Positions 1 through 7,867 of a stretch of DNA of 16,565 bases are shown here, in pieces. Each line of letters begins with the position of its first letter. Within the stretch, counting starts at the first letter, position 1. The notes below the pieces were generated by a model, which saw only the letters and a list, made by a program, of their open reading frames with translations, was not told where the DNA came from and ran no database searches. A program made the position numbers and the translations under genes. Source of the stretch: Sphingomonadales bacterium (lineage in GTDB: Bacteria; Pseudomonadota; Alphaproteobacteria; Sphingomonadales; Sphingomonadaceae); contig JAIYAA010000047.1 in the NCBI GenBank assembly GCA_027489295.1, positions 1-16,565 of the forward strand, written 5' to 3'.

Positions 1-651
1 GATCCGGACGTGGCGATCGAGCGGCTGGTCGAGGACGGCACGCAGGTCGCGGCCGGCACGGCGCTGCTGCGCCTGCGGGGCAGCGCGCGGGCGCTGCTCA
101 CCGCCGAACGTTCGGCGCTAAACACCGTGCAGCATCTGAGCGGCATCGCGACGATGGCGCGCACCTATGTCGACGCCATCGCCGGCACCGGCGCGACGCT
201 GCTCGACACGCGCAAGACGCTGCCGGGCCTGCGCGTGCTCGAGAAATACGCGACGCGCATGGGCGGCGCGACCAACCATCGCATGGGCCTGTGGGACGCG
301 GCGATGATCAAGGACAACCACGTCGCGGTTGCCGGATCGGTGGAGGCGGCGGTGGCGCGCGCGGTCGCGGCCGGGATCGAACGGATCATCGTCGAGGTCG
401 ACCGGATCGACCAGATCGAACCCGCGCTCGGCGCCGGCGCCACCCATCTGCTGCTCGACAACATGGCACCGCCGGTACTGCGCGAGGCGGTGGCGCTGGT
501 CGCCGGTCGCGTGCCGACCGAGGCCTCGGGCGGGGTCCGGCTGGATACCATCCGTGCGATCGCCGAAACCGGCGTCACCTATGTCAGCGTCGGCCGGCTG
601 ACCCAATCGGCGCCGGCCGCCGATATCGGTCTCGATTTCGCAAGCCTGTGA
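1..651 (+). CDS. nadC: Nicotinate-nucleotide pyrophosphorylase (quinolinate phosphoribosyltransferase), 5'-truncated by the window edge
   Basis: This enzyme converts quinolinate and PRPP to nicotinate mononucleotide, CO2 and pyrophosphate in de novo NAD synthesis in the cytoplasm. The frame is open from base 1 with 216 residues visible, against about 280-290 for the family, so roughly 70 N-terminal residues lie outside the window. A GTG at 10 is probably an internal Val codon. Family signatures are clear: TRKTLPGLR, HRMGLWDAAMIKDNH, a VEVD segment, LLLDNM and the phosphate-binding EASGGV near the C-terminus, ending in a normal tail. An SD-like GGGAGGA lies between its stop and the next gene 11 nt downstream, so the two may be co-transcribed. 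Identity is near certain; only the start is unseen. Confidence 0.95.
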   Translation, partial: DPDVAIERLVEDGTQVAAGTALLRLRGSARALLTAERSALNTVQHLSGIATMARTYVDAIAGTGATLLDTRKTLPGLRVLEKYATRMGGATNHRMGLWDAAMIKDNHVAVAGSVEAAVARAVAAGIERIIVEVDRIDQIEPALGAGATHLLLDNMAPPVLREAVALVAGRVPTEASGGVRLDTIRAIAETGVTYVSVGRLTQSAPAADIGLDFASL

Positions 652-662
652 GGGAGGACGGC

Positions 663-1370
663 ATGAGGGCAGTTTGGGCAGGGCTTGGAGTGATCGCGGC
701 GCTGCTGCCGGGTGCGGCACTTGCGCAGGCCGAGATGTGCGTGGCGCCGCGCACGGTCACGCGCCCCTTGCCCGATCTGCCGAGCGCCAAGGAGCCCCGG
801 CGCGTGCTGCCGATCAGCAGCTACACGCTGGCGCTCACCTGGGCGCCGGGCTTCTGCCGCGCCCACGGCGACGAGCCGGCCAACGCCTTTCGCTGCGGCG
901 ACCGCCGCTTCGGCTTCACGCTGCACGGGCTGTGGCCGGATGCGGCGGGCAAGACGTGGCCGCAATATTGCAAGGCGACGCCGATCCTGCCGCCCGCGCT
1001 GATCCGCAAGACGCTGTGTTCGACGCCGTCCGAACAGCTGATCCAGCACGAATGGTCGAAGCACGGCACCTGCATGCAGACCAGCCCGGCCGCCTATTTC
1101 CAGCGCTCCACCGGGCTGTACCGCGCGATCCGATACCCGGACATGGACGCGCTGTCGCAGGGTGCGCTCACCGTGGGCGCCTTCAAGCAGGCGTTCGCGG
1201 CGAAGAACCGCGCGATCCCGGCCGACGCCATCCGGGTGACGACGACCAGGGAAGGTTGGCTGGACGAACTGTGGCTGTGCCTCGATACCCGCTTCCGCTA
1301 CCATCGCTGCGAAGCCGGTACCGGTGGCGCGGCGGACGATGCCGCACTCAAGATCTGGCGGGGGCGTTGA
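663..1370 (+). CDS. Secreted ribonuclease T2 family protein
   Basis: This is an endoribonuclease of the RNase T2 family, which cleaves RNA through 2',3'-cyclic phosphates without a metal. The 235-aa product begins with a Sec signal peptide (hydrophobic residues about 5-19, ALAQA cleavage region), so it should act in the periplasm or outside the cell. Both catalytic boxes are present: CAS1 as FTLHGLWP (His88) and CAS2 as QHEWSKHGTC (His129, Glu130, His134). Several cysteines (26, 65, 78, 103, 119, 137, 206, 216) fit the family's disulfide pattern. I chose ATG 663 because a GGAGG-like SD precedes it and the signal peptide follows at once. It lies 11 nt after nadC and 5 nt before the next gene. 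Confidence 0.93.
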   Translation: MRAVWAGLGVIAALLPGAALAQAEMCVAPRTVTRPLPDLPSAKEPRRVLPISSYTLALTWAPGFCRAHGDEPANAFRCGDRRFGFTLHGLWPDAAGKTWPQYCKATPILPPALIRKTLCSTPSEQLIQHEWSKHGTCMQTSPAAYFQRSTGLYRAIRYPDMDALSQGALTVGAFKQAFAAKNRAIPADAIRVTTTREGWLDELWLCLDTRFRYHRCEAGTGGAADDAALKIWRGR

Positions 1371-1375
1371 CGCGC

Positions 1376-1765
1376 ATGACGCTGGAACGCCGCAGCTTTC
1401 TCGCCGCCGCCGCTTTGCTGGGGGTAGCCGGGCCGGCCGACGCCGCGCCGCAGGCGACCGCAATGTACGGCATGATCGGCAAGATGACGGCGCATCCCGG
1501 CAAGCGGGACGCGCTCGCGGCGATCCTGATCGAGGGCGTCGCCGGCATGCCCGGATGCCTCAGCTATGTGGTGGCGAACGATCCGGCCGACGCCGATGTG
1601 CTCTGGATCACCGAGGCGTGGGAATCGAAGGACGCCCATACGCGCGCGCTCACGCTGCCATCGGTACGTGCCGCCATCGCGAAGGGGCGGCCGATGATCG
1701 CGGGGATGCAGACGGTTGCGGAAACGGTGCCCGTCGGCGGCGCGGGCCTTGCCCCGCCGCACTGA
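1376..1765 (+). CDS. Exported antibiotic-biosynthesis-monooxygenase (ABM) domain protein
   Basis: This 129-aa protein has an N-terminal export signal with a twin-arginine look (ERRSFLAAAALLG, residues 4-16, then an AxA-type site near residue 22-24). A single ABM/dimeric alpha-beta-barrel domain follows. Visible domain signatures are MIGKMTAHPGKRDALAAIL, GCLSYVVANDP and LWITEAWESKDAH, which match the small stand-alone ABM fold of putative quinol monooxygenases. The substrate is unknown and the Tat signal is unusual for this mostly cytoplasmic family. The start ATG 1376 lies 5 nt after the RNase stop, with no clear SD, suggesting translational coupling. The family call is firm; the enzymatic role is inference. 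Confidence 0.85.
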   Translation: MTLERRSFLAAAALLGVAGPADAAPQATAMYGMIGKMTAHPGKRDALAAILIEGVAGMPGCLSYVVANDPADADVLWITEAWESKDAHTRALTLPSVRAAIAKGRPMIAGMQTVAETVPVGGAGLAPPH

Positions 1766-1786
1766 GAGCGCGGCCGGGCGGGGGCG

Positions 1787-2209
1787 TCAGCGGATATCGA
1801 TCACCTGGCTGGCCGGGTGGTGCTTGTCGAGGTAGCGCTTGATCAGGCGCAGGTTCCGCGTGTTCGAGCGGAAGAAAAAGTCCGGCACCGCGCCGACAAA
1901 GGGGATCATGCCCAGCGCCCAGTCGATGCCGATATTGCCGGCCATGCGGGCAATCGTCCGCTTGGGCATGCCCAGGTTGCGTGCCTCGAAGGCGAGATAG
2001 GCGCCCATCGCCGCCGCGGCGGTGGGGCCGATGCCCGGCACGAAATCGAGCAGCACGTCCAGGCCCACCTTGCGGCGGAGGCCGGGGATGCGGACCAGGC
2101 CTTCGAGCAGATGCTCCATTCCCTCGATCCGCTGGCGCACTGCCGCAGCATCGGTGCCGATCGGCAGCCGCTGTGCAAAACTCTCGTTGATCCGTGTCGC
2201 CCGTGCCAT
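1787..2209 (-). CDS. DUF4112 domain membrane protein
   Basis: This 140-aa protein resembles the DUF4112 family, whose function is unknown. It has two hydrophobic stretches with Gly-Pro turns: DVLLDFVPGIGPT (about 51-63, continuing to 74) and IGIDWALGMIPFVGAVPDF (about 93-111). The second is followed by the family's FFFRSNTRNLRLIKRYLDKH tail. I chose ATG 2209 rather than the longer frame to 2272 because AGGG sits upstream and the extra 21 residues overlap the neighbouring coding region. It begins 8 nt after the stop of the solute-binding lipoprotein gene, so the two form a likely operon. No functional link between them is evident. Confidence 0.85.
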   Translation of the reverse strand: MARATRINESFAQRLPIGTDAAAVRQRIEGMEHLLEGLVRIPGLRRKVGLDVLLDFVPGIGPTAAAAMGAYLAFEARNLGMPKRTIARMAGNIGIDWALGMIPFVGAVPDFFFRSNTRNLRLIKRYLDKHHPASQVIDIR

Positions 2210-2217
2210 CTTGACCC

Positions 2218-3675
2218 TCACTGCTTGCGCAGATGGTTCAACGGGTGCCAGGCGCGCGCGTTCCCCTGCCAATTGACCAGTCGCAGCGCGACGATCGACC
2301 AGCGCAGTGGCTGTGCGATGGGAATGAAGCTCACCTCGCTGGCCAGCATCGCATCGGCCTCGGCGATGCGGTGAGTGCGGTTGTAGAGATCCGGCGCATC
2401 GCGCGCGGCGGCGATCAGCGTCGCGGCATCGTCCGAACAGGCCTGGCAGGCCTGATCCAGAAACCAGCGGCCGCTGTCATAAGGTGCCACCTGATCGACC
2501 AGCGACAGGTCGGCGCGCGGATCGCCCAGGCCCACGCGCACGGGCGTGATCCCGATCGCGATCATCGTCGACGCGAGATGCCCCCATAGCAAGGTCCCGC
2601 CCGGCCCGCCGGGGAGCGCGATGCGGATTTCCACCGGCCCGCGATGCACCGCCTGCCACTCGCGCACCCGCTGGCTGGCAAGCGCGCGCCGCTGCTCGGT
2701 CGGCACCGTCATCCAGCTGCCGGGGGCTGGCGGCGCAGCGGAATCGAGTTTGGCCGGTAGGACGGTTTCGGCCGGCGACCAGTCCGGCGCGATCGCCGCC
2801 GTGAGCGCTGCACGATCGATCGCCATCGCAATCGCCGCGCGGTTCTGCGGCGTCGAGAGGAACCCTTCGCGGTGGAGTACCGCAAGGCCGAACAGGCCTA
2901 CCGCCGGATCCAGCCGGATATTCTCCGGCGCAATGCCCGCCGCGTCGATGATCGGCCAGTCGACCAGCGTGCCGCCCAGCACCAGATCGGAGGCTGCGGC
3001 GCGGAAGCGGGCGATCGCCGCCGCCGCGGTCTCGCCGCGCAGCCGAACATAGTCGTGCGGGGCGGGGGGCGCCTTCGGATCGTCGCCCGGCGTTTCGGCG
3101 GGGCGCAGCAGCAGGCCGTCGCGCTTGCCGGCAACGATGCGGAAGGGCCCCGATCCGGCGAAGCTACGGGGGCGGAACACCGCCAGCTCGGGCTGGGCGA
3201 ACAGGTTCAGCAGATCCGGGCGCGGGCTCTTCAGCCGTACCTCGATCACCTGTGGCGTCATTTCGACGATCTCGTCGATCACCGCGAGATAGGGGGCAAG
3301 GCGGCTGTGGCGGTTCGCGGTGACCGCGCGCTGCAGCGTGCGCACGATCTCGCCGGCGGTGACCGGCTGGCCGTCGGGCCACGTCGCATCGCCCAGCCGG
3401 AAGATATAGCTGCGGGCATCGTCGAACACGTTCCAGCGCTCGGCCAGGGCCGGCTCGATCTGGCCGTTGCCGTCGAAGCGCACCAGTCCCTGCGCAGTGG
3501 AGGCGAGCGCGACCGCCTGCGCGTCGTCGACGGGAGCGTCGCTGGGGTCGACCAGCAGCCGGGTGTCGCCGATCGCGCTCACCACGACCGGCGTGTCGTC
3601 CTTGCGCTGGCCTTCCGGGCCGCAGGCGGAGACCGTCAGCAGCAGGGCGATCAGGGGCAGGCGGCAGCGCGGCAT
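2218..3675 (-). CDS. ABC-transporter solute-binding lipoprotein, family 5 (peptide/nickel type)
   Basis: This 485-aa protein is a periplasmic binding lipoprotein of the extracellular family-5 group (oligopeptide, dipeptide or nickel type). The signal peptide ends in a lipobox (LTVSAC, Cys18 as the lipidated residue). The early family block is present (ALAERWNVFDDARSYIFRL, then ATWPDGQPVTAGEIVRTLQ), as is the late Y(N/D)RTHRIAEADAML..FIPIAQP block. No permease or ATPase gene is adjacent, so its transporter partner and ligand are unknown. ATG 3675 is preferred over an ATG at 3702 because it places the signal peptide at the N-terminus and has a GGGA upstream. It is divergent from the Nudix gene across a 100-nt gap. 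Confidence 0.88.
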   Translation of the reverse strand: MPRCRLPLIALLLTVSACGPEGQRKDDTPVVVSAIGDTRLLVDPSDAPVDDAQAVALASTAQGLVRFDGNGQIEPALAERWNVFDDARSYIFRLGDATWPDGQPVTAGEIVRTLQRAVTANRHSRLAPYLAVIDEIVEMTPQVIEVRLKSPRPDLLNLFAQPELAVFRPRSFAGSGPFRIVAGKRDGLLLRPAETPGDDPKAPPAPHDYVRLRGETAAAAIARFRAAASDLVLGGTLVDWPIIDAAGIAPENIRLDPAVGLFGLAVLHREGFLSTPQNRAAIAMAIDRAALTAAIAPDWSPAETVLPAKLDSAAPPAPGSWMTVPTEQRRALASQRVREWQAVHRGPVEIRIALPGGPGGTLLWGHLASTMIAIGITPVRVGLGDPRADLSLVDQVAPYDSGRWFLDQACQACSDDAATLIAAARDAPDLYNRTHRIAEADAMLASEVSFIPIAQPLRWSIVALRLVNWQGNARAWHPLNHLRKQ

Positions 3676-3775
3676 CAGCGGGTCCCAGGCGGCGAAGGCC
3701 AAGCTCTATGGTAGCAGGACCCCGCTGCCAACCCCGCGGGTTCCCCGGGGAGGCGGCGTCGCCTAGCATCGCCGC

Positions 3776-4279
3776 ATGGCCCTGCACCGAATCCGATCCC
3801 ATGCCCTTGTCGCACCGATGATCGCCGCGGTGCTGCGCGGGTATCTGGCGGTGCGGACGATCGGTTGGTTCGTGACCCGGCCGCAGACGCGCGGCGTGCG
3901 GGCGATTGCCCTTACGCCGGAAGGCCAGGTGGTATTGGTCCGCCACAGCTATATCGCGGGCTGGCATCTGCCTGGCGGCGGGCAGGAATCGGGCGAAACG
4001 GCGGAAGCAGCGGTGCTGCGCGAACTGCGCGAGGAAATCGGCATGCAGTCGTATGGCGCGGTGCGACTGCTCGGCACGCTGCAGCACCGGCCGAACTTCC
4101 GGCGCGATACGGTGACGCTGGCGGTGGTGGAGCAGGTGACCTTCGCGTTCCGGCCATCGCTGGAAATCGTCGCGGCAGGGGCCTTTGATCCGGCGGCGCT
4201 GCCGGCCGGCACTACCGCGGGAACCGGCCGCCGCATCGCCGAATGGCGAGAAGGGCGGCCGGTCGCCGAGGCCTGGTAA
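3776..4279 (+). CDS. Nudix hydrolase
   Basis: This 167-aa protein carries a complete Nudix box at residues 68-90 (G-x5-E-x7-REL-x-EE-x-G-M). Nudix enzymes hydrolyse nucleoside diphosphates linked to another moiety, using a metal held by the REXXEE helix. The upstream strand RAIALTPEGQVVLVRHSYI and the WHLPGGG lead-in are typical. An extra N-terminal segment (residues about 10-33) is hydrophobic and could associate with membrane. The substrate cannot be read from the sequence. No good SD lies before ATG 3776, so the start is less certain than the domain. It is the last recognisable housekeeping gene before the accessory block. Confidence 0.92.
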   Translation: MALHRIRSHALVAPMIAAVLRGYLAVRTIGWFVTRPQTRGVRAIALTPEGQVVLVRHSYIAGWHLPGGGQESGETAEAAVLRELREEIGMQSYGAVRLLGTLQHRPNFRRDTVTLAVVEQVTFAFRPSLEIVAAGAFDPAALPAGTTAGTGRRIAEWREGRPVAEAW

Positions 4280-4280
4280 T

Positions 4281-4319
4281 CCGGGCAAAACTGGTGCGGA
4301 CGGCGGGAGTTTTACCCGG
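4281..4319. repeat. Imperfect inverted repeat directly after the Nudix stop
   Basis: CCGGG-c-AAAACT at 4281-4292 pairs with AGTTTT-a-CCCGG at 4308-4319: 11 of 12 positions pair around one C/A mismatch, enclosing a 15-nt loop. No run of T follows on the + strand, so it is not a classic intrinsic terminator. It could be a 3'-end stabilising hairpin for the Nudix mRNA or mark the accessory-block edge. The rest of 4320-4460 holds no gene I can support. Confidence 0.6.
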
Positions 4320-4460
4320 TTCCCTGAAAAGTGGCTGAAATACGTGCTTTATGGCTCCGCTTGTCGCATTAGTTTGTCCCGGCTCTTGTACCGTTTTTCG
4401 TGCCGTGCGATCAAGGGATAGCGCGCGGGGGGTCCGCTGCGGTTGATGCCGAGGAATACA

Positions 4461-4568
4461 ATGCGCAAGGGTCGGAAAGTTGCACCGTCGCTGTCAGTCA
4501 CGCTTGAGGACGGCCGGGCGGAGCTTGTTGGGGACGGAATGGTCCTGGTGCTCCAGAAGGACGATTAG
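4461..4568 (+). CDS. Possible 35-aa small protein
   Basis: A short frame runs from ATG 4461 to TAG 4566-4568. It is preceded by GAGGA six bases before the start, which is a better ribosome site than most chance ORFs here have. The product is basic at its N-terminus (MRKGRKVAP), then alternates hydrophobic and polar residues in a beta-like pattern (LSVTLEDGRAELVGDG, MVLVLQ), and ends in KDD. I recognise no family. Because of its size, only the SD and the regular pattern support it. Confidence 0.35.
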   Translation: MRKGRKVAPSLSVTLEDGRAELVGDGMVLVLQKDD

Positions 4569-4651
4569 ACGCGGAAGATGCACAGCGTTGCACTCTGCCG
4601 CGCGGACTTGGAAGCAATGCTAGCGGCTCTCTGACCGCAGCCCCGAGAGAC

Positions 4652-4689
4652 AAAAAAGAACCCCCGGCACCCAAAGAGGGCTCTGGGGT
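4652..4689 (-). terminator. Intrinsic terminator of the - strand phage-type operon
   Basis: Read on the - strand, ACCCC (4689-4685) and GGGGT (4664-4660) form the base of a hairpin with CCC/GGG pairing inside. A U-rich tract (complement of 4657-4652, six A on the + strand) follows. It lies about 50 nt past the stop of the last - strand gene at 4736, where the operon from 8497 should end. Confidence 0.65.
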
Positions 4690-4735
4690 AATTCGCTTCT
4701 AGCCGTTGCCGTGATTGGCGAAGAGGCCGGCGGGG

Positions 4736-5269
4736 TCATTCGTCCTCGGCCATCTCGTCGAGGATGTCCTCAGCGCTGCGGACAGCGTGGTCCACCTTCT
4801 GCGCCGGCTTGGCCTTGGTGAAGTCGAGGATGAGACGCCCGAGGGCCGCAACGTCCTTGGGGTTCTCTGAGGTCCGGAGGGTCGTGACGGCCTTTTCGAG
4901 AGCCTCGACCGCGCGGGGATCGTCCGGGAGCTGTCCGGCGTCTTTCATTTTGGCGATGATCCGCTTTGCGTCCCGCTTCGCCTCGTGCTGGACCGCGGCC
5001 CATTGGGCGTGGGTCAGGCCGCAGGGCTTGCCGAGGATGTTGGTGTTTGGGTGGTTTCCCTTCTGGGCGGCTGCGAGCTTCGCGGAGTATTCCGATCGTT
5101 GCTCGGGGGTCATGTTGGCCCACGGTCCCCTTGGCGCCTTCTTAGGTGGCACTGGGGGCGGAGTGATCGGGGAGCTGATTTGCTCGGCGACGAACGCTTC
5201 AATCGTCTTGGGCTTGTTCTTGACCCCCAGGGGTCTGCCTCGGGGGCGGCCAGTTGGCTTAGTCGGCAT
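4736..5269 (-). CDS. Terminase-small-subunit-like phage protein (tentative)
   Basis: This 177-aa protein has a basic N-terminus with an AT-hook-like GRPRGRPLGVKNKPK (residues about 7-21), then a proline-rich linker. A charged helical part follows (MTPEQRSEYSAKLAAAQKG, then AQWAAVQHEAKRDAKRIIAKM). A helical C-terminal block ends in LILDFTKAKPAQKVDHA and an acidic tail. The basic 'GRPxGxKNK' start and the 'DFxKAKPAQKV' end resemble phage small-terminase proteins, which recognise the packaging site; this is recollection of a pattern, not a search result. ATG 5269 is chosen because the longer frame to 5404 overlaps the upstream coding region; the SD is weak (GAGA). It is the last gene of the operon, 61 nt after the virion-type gene. 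No large terminase lies nearby. Confidence 0.45.
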   Translation of the reverse strand: MPTKPTGRPRGRPLGVKNKPKTIEAFVAEQISSPITPPPVPPKKAPRGPWANMTPEQRSEYSAKLAAAQKGNHPNTNILGKPCGLTHAQWAAVQHEAKRDAKRIIAKMKDAGQLPDDPRAVEALEKAVTTLRTSENPKDVAALGRLILDFTKAKPAQKVDHAVRSAEDILDEMAEDE

Positions 5270-5330
5270 GGTGCAAATCTCGTGGGAAGACCCCGCCAGC
5301 GGGTTGGTGCCGGCGGGGTTCGATCGGTTG

Positions 5331-7856
5331 TTAGCGGTAGCCGGGGACGGCTGCAGGGGAAACAGGGTCCGCCTCAGTGGGCATACCGGCCGCTTGGAAG
5401 GCAATGAACTGCCCGAGCTTGATGCCTGCCCGCTGAAGGGAGGCGTTGAAGGCCCGGTCGGTCTCGGCGCGGCGCTGGATTGCCGCCATGGCCGCAGTCA
5501 CGTCCGCGGGGTTGGCAGCGGTGAGCACCTCGGCCACGCGCTCCTGGACGGCTTGCTTGAAGCGCCCTGCGCCGCGCCCACGGAACAGAAGGTCCATGGT
5601 GCCGTCGATCACGCGACCTGTGACGAACTTCGCCGCGACCTTCGCATCCCCGCCGTAGATGGCTTCATCATACGCTTGCCGCCCGTAGCTCTTGGAGTTG
5701 CCGAAGGACTCCGAGAAGGTCTTGTGGGCCTGGTCCTCAGCTTCGAGCCGGTCATCCAGGCGGTTCATAACGCCGGGGCGGCGGGACATCGTCTCGATGG
5801 CTTGAACCTTCGCGGCATCCCCAGCGGCTGCGCTGAGGCCTGCCCCGGAGAGCCCCATAGCCTTGCGTGCCGCGAGGGGCACGTTAGCTGTCGGCGAAAG
5901 GCTCTTGTCAGTAGCAACATCCGCCAACGCCGTCCTAGCGCCCGCCATGTACGCTTCTCGGGCGTTGGCTTGTGGCATCGACCGCATGATGGCTTCGATT
6001 TCAGGTCCGGAAGCGCTCACGATGTCACCGCCACGGTCGATCGCGTCTCTTACAGCCATGCCATCAGCGTACCGGCTGATCGCTTCGGCATAGTGCGGGT
6101 TCTGAGCGGCCAGCGCGTCGCGGAGGTCCGCAGCGCGATCGTTGATGCCTAGCGAGTTGGTGTTGTTCATCACCTTCCCAGTTAGCGGATTGATGTCGGC
6201 CGCAGCCCTGCCGCTGTCTCTCATGGCTCGAATAACTTGATCGAAGCCCTCGGTGGAAAGCGTGCGGACACGCTCTGCGGGGAGGTCGAACTCAGGTTCT
6301 TGCCCCCGCACACGCCGGTCGCGGAAGCCCATTGCTTTCGGATTGCGCATTCCGTTTCGGATGTTCTCGACGGCCTGGGGAACCGCATGCCTGAAAGCGG
6401 GTGTGCGAGCGATCTGTTCGATCTCGGGCGTAATCGCCATCGGGAGCTTATAAGCTTCCTCGTACAGAGGAGCTACCTCGGCCTTCGTCCGCCGAGTGAT
6501 GTCCTCCGCGGCCGCAATCGGGTCGATGGCCGGGCCCAGCTCGGTTTGGATATGCTCTCGCACCCTGCCACCTGCTGCGGCCTGTCGGGCACTGAGAGCC
6601 GCTCGGGCCCTGGTCGTCATCGGACCGCGCCCTTGCAGCGCCCAGCTCGTGAGCCGTCGAAGGTCCTCGGTGGTGTCTGCGGGCATCGCGGGAGTCCCGA
6701 GAGCCTGCCGGCGGGCCACTTCGGCCTCGACGGTCGCTGGGGTCGCTGCGGCGCCGGTTGCCCCCATGCCCTGAGCGAGGTTGCCGTTGCGCATCTCCGT
6801 TCCGATCAGGCGTTCGGCCTGGGCGCGGGCTACTCGGTTCGGGGGAGGCACGGGGAGGCCGCGGACGCGGCTTGCGGCGTCGCCAATGGCCTCAACGGCG
6901 CGGTAGGCGAAGGGCACCGTACGAAGCGCATAGGAACCCGCTGCGGCGCCACCGCGGAGAGCTGCCGGGGCAGCGGCACCAAGGGTCCCGCCGAACATGA
7001 GGCCGTTCTCGGCGTTGGCAATGCGCCCCTCGCCGCTGTCATTGAGAAGGCCGCCTGCCGTGCCATAGGCGGCACCCGTGGCGAGGCCATTGATGGCGTG
7101 AGCGCCGAGGCCGGCACCTCTTGCAACGCGGACACCGGGAAGCGCGAAGCTGGCACCGAAGCCTGCCCAGCCAAGGCCGTCCCCAAGGTCGGGGTGTTCC
7201 TCGGAGAACCGCTTGGTCACGTTCTTCATATCGGCAGAGTATTCGTCGAACGCCTTGCCGGGCTCCCAGTCCTTACCGTGAGCTACGGCGTCCCAGGTGT
7301 TGTCGATCGCACCTCGGATGCCCCGGATGGTGCTCGCAGCTCCGGGGAACATGCCGTCCGCAAAGCGGCCAGCGGCGGCGCGAATGTCCTCGCGAAGGGT
7401 GTTCTCCTCCTCGGTGACCTCTGGTGCCTGCTGGGCCTCCTGCGGCTGCTGTGGGGCCAACGCTGCGGGGCCCTTCGGTTCGTCCGTGTAAAACACGTTG
7501 TCACCGGCCCGCCCTCCTGCCGCCGAGCGCTGCTCGATGAAGTCGGCGGCCAGCTTCGGGTCCAGAGAGAAGCCCTTGGAGGCAACGAAGTCCACAAGCT
7601 GGTCGGCGGTGGCGTTCGGGTCGTTGGCGAGCTTGATGTACCCGGCTTCGTCCTCACTGGACATGCGCTTGGGGGCGGCATCATGCTCGGCTTGGACACG
7701 GGCCATGATGTCCTGCTCGGTGGCACCTGCTGGCGCCTGGACCTCGTACTCCGTGCCATCGGGGGCCCGGACGGTGAAAAGGGAACCTGAAGCTGCGGCG
7801 GGGCGCGGCGGGGCAGTCGGCAAGGCGGCAGTGTCGTCGTTCATTTTACGGAGCAT
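5331..7856 (-). CDS. Large phage virion/DNA-ejection-type protein
   Basis: This 841-aa protein is rich in Ala, Gly, Arg and Gln. Residues about 27-56 carry a small N-terminal module (FTVRAPDGTEYEVQAPAGAT, then EQDIMARVQAEHD) that recurs at the start of phage internal-virion and ejection proteins. Residues about 150-330 hold Gly/Ala-rich stretches (AINGLATGAAYGTAGGLLND, then GLMFGGTLGAAAPAALRGGA) that could insert into membrane. The rest is predicted long helices. No lysozyme or transglycosylase motif is seen. Known ejection proteins form a conduit for DNA entry; that role is inferred here. ATG 7856 has a strong SD (AGGAGAAGG) and lies 11 nt after the upstream gene stop, so I prefer it to 7844 or GTG 7871. 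It is intact and uninterrupted, unlike several genes further right. Confidence 0.6.
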   Translation of the reverse strand: MLRKMNDDTAALPTAPPRPAAASGSLFTVRAPDGTEYEVQAPAGATEQDIMARVQAEHDAAPKRMSSEDEAGYIKLANDPNATADQLVDFVASKGFSLDPKLAADFIEQRSAAGGRAGDNVFYTDEPKGPAALAPQQPQEAQQAPEVTEEENTLREDIRAAAGRFADGMFPGAASTIRGIRGAIDNTWDAVAHGKDWEPGKAFDEYSADMKNVTKRFSEEHPDLGDGLGWAGFGASFALPGVRVARGAGLGAHAINGLATGAAYGTAGGLLNDSGEGRIANAENGLMFGGTLGAAAPAALRGGAAAGSYALRTVPFAYRAVEAIGDAASRVRGLPVPPPNRVARAQAERLIGTEMRNGNLAQGMGATGAAATPATVEAEVARRQALGTPAMPADTTEDLRRLTSWALQGRGPMTTRARAALSARQAAAGGRVREHIQTELGPAIDPIAAAEDITRRTKAEVAPLYEEAYKLPMAITPEIEQIARTPAFRHAVPQAVENIRNGMRNPKAMGFRDRRVRGQEPEFDLPAERVRTLSTEGFDQVIRAMRDSGRAAADINPLTGKVMNNTNSLGINDRAADLRDALAAQNPHYAEAISRYADGMAVRDAIDRGGDIVSASGPEIEAIMRSMPQANAREAYMAGARTALADVATDKSLSPTANVPLAARKAMGLSGAGLSAAAGDAAKVQAIETMSRRPGVMNRLDDRLEAEDQAHKTFSESFGNSKSYGRQAYDEAIYGGDAKVAAKFVTGRVIDGTMDLLFRGRGAGRFKQAVQERVAEVLTAANPADVTAAMAAIQRRAETDRAFNASLQRAGIKLGQFIAFQAAGMPTEADPVSPAAVPGYR

Positions 7857-7867
7857 AGTCCTTCTCC

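Noticed and set aside
1..4279. Possible novel operon in the left block
   Set aside because: All six genes belong to recognisable families in a normal chromosomal layout; nothing unexplained remains.
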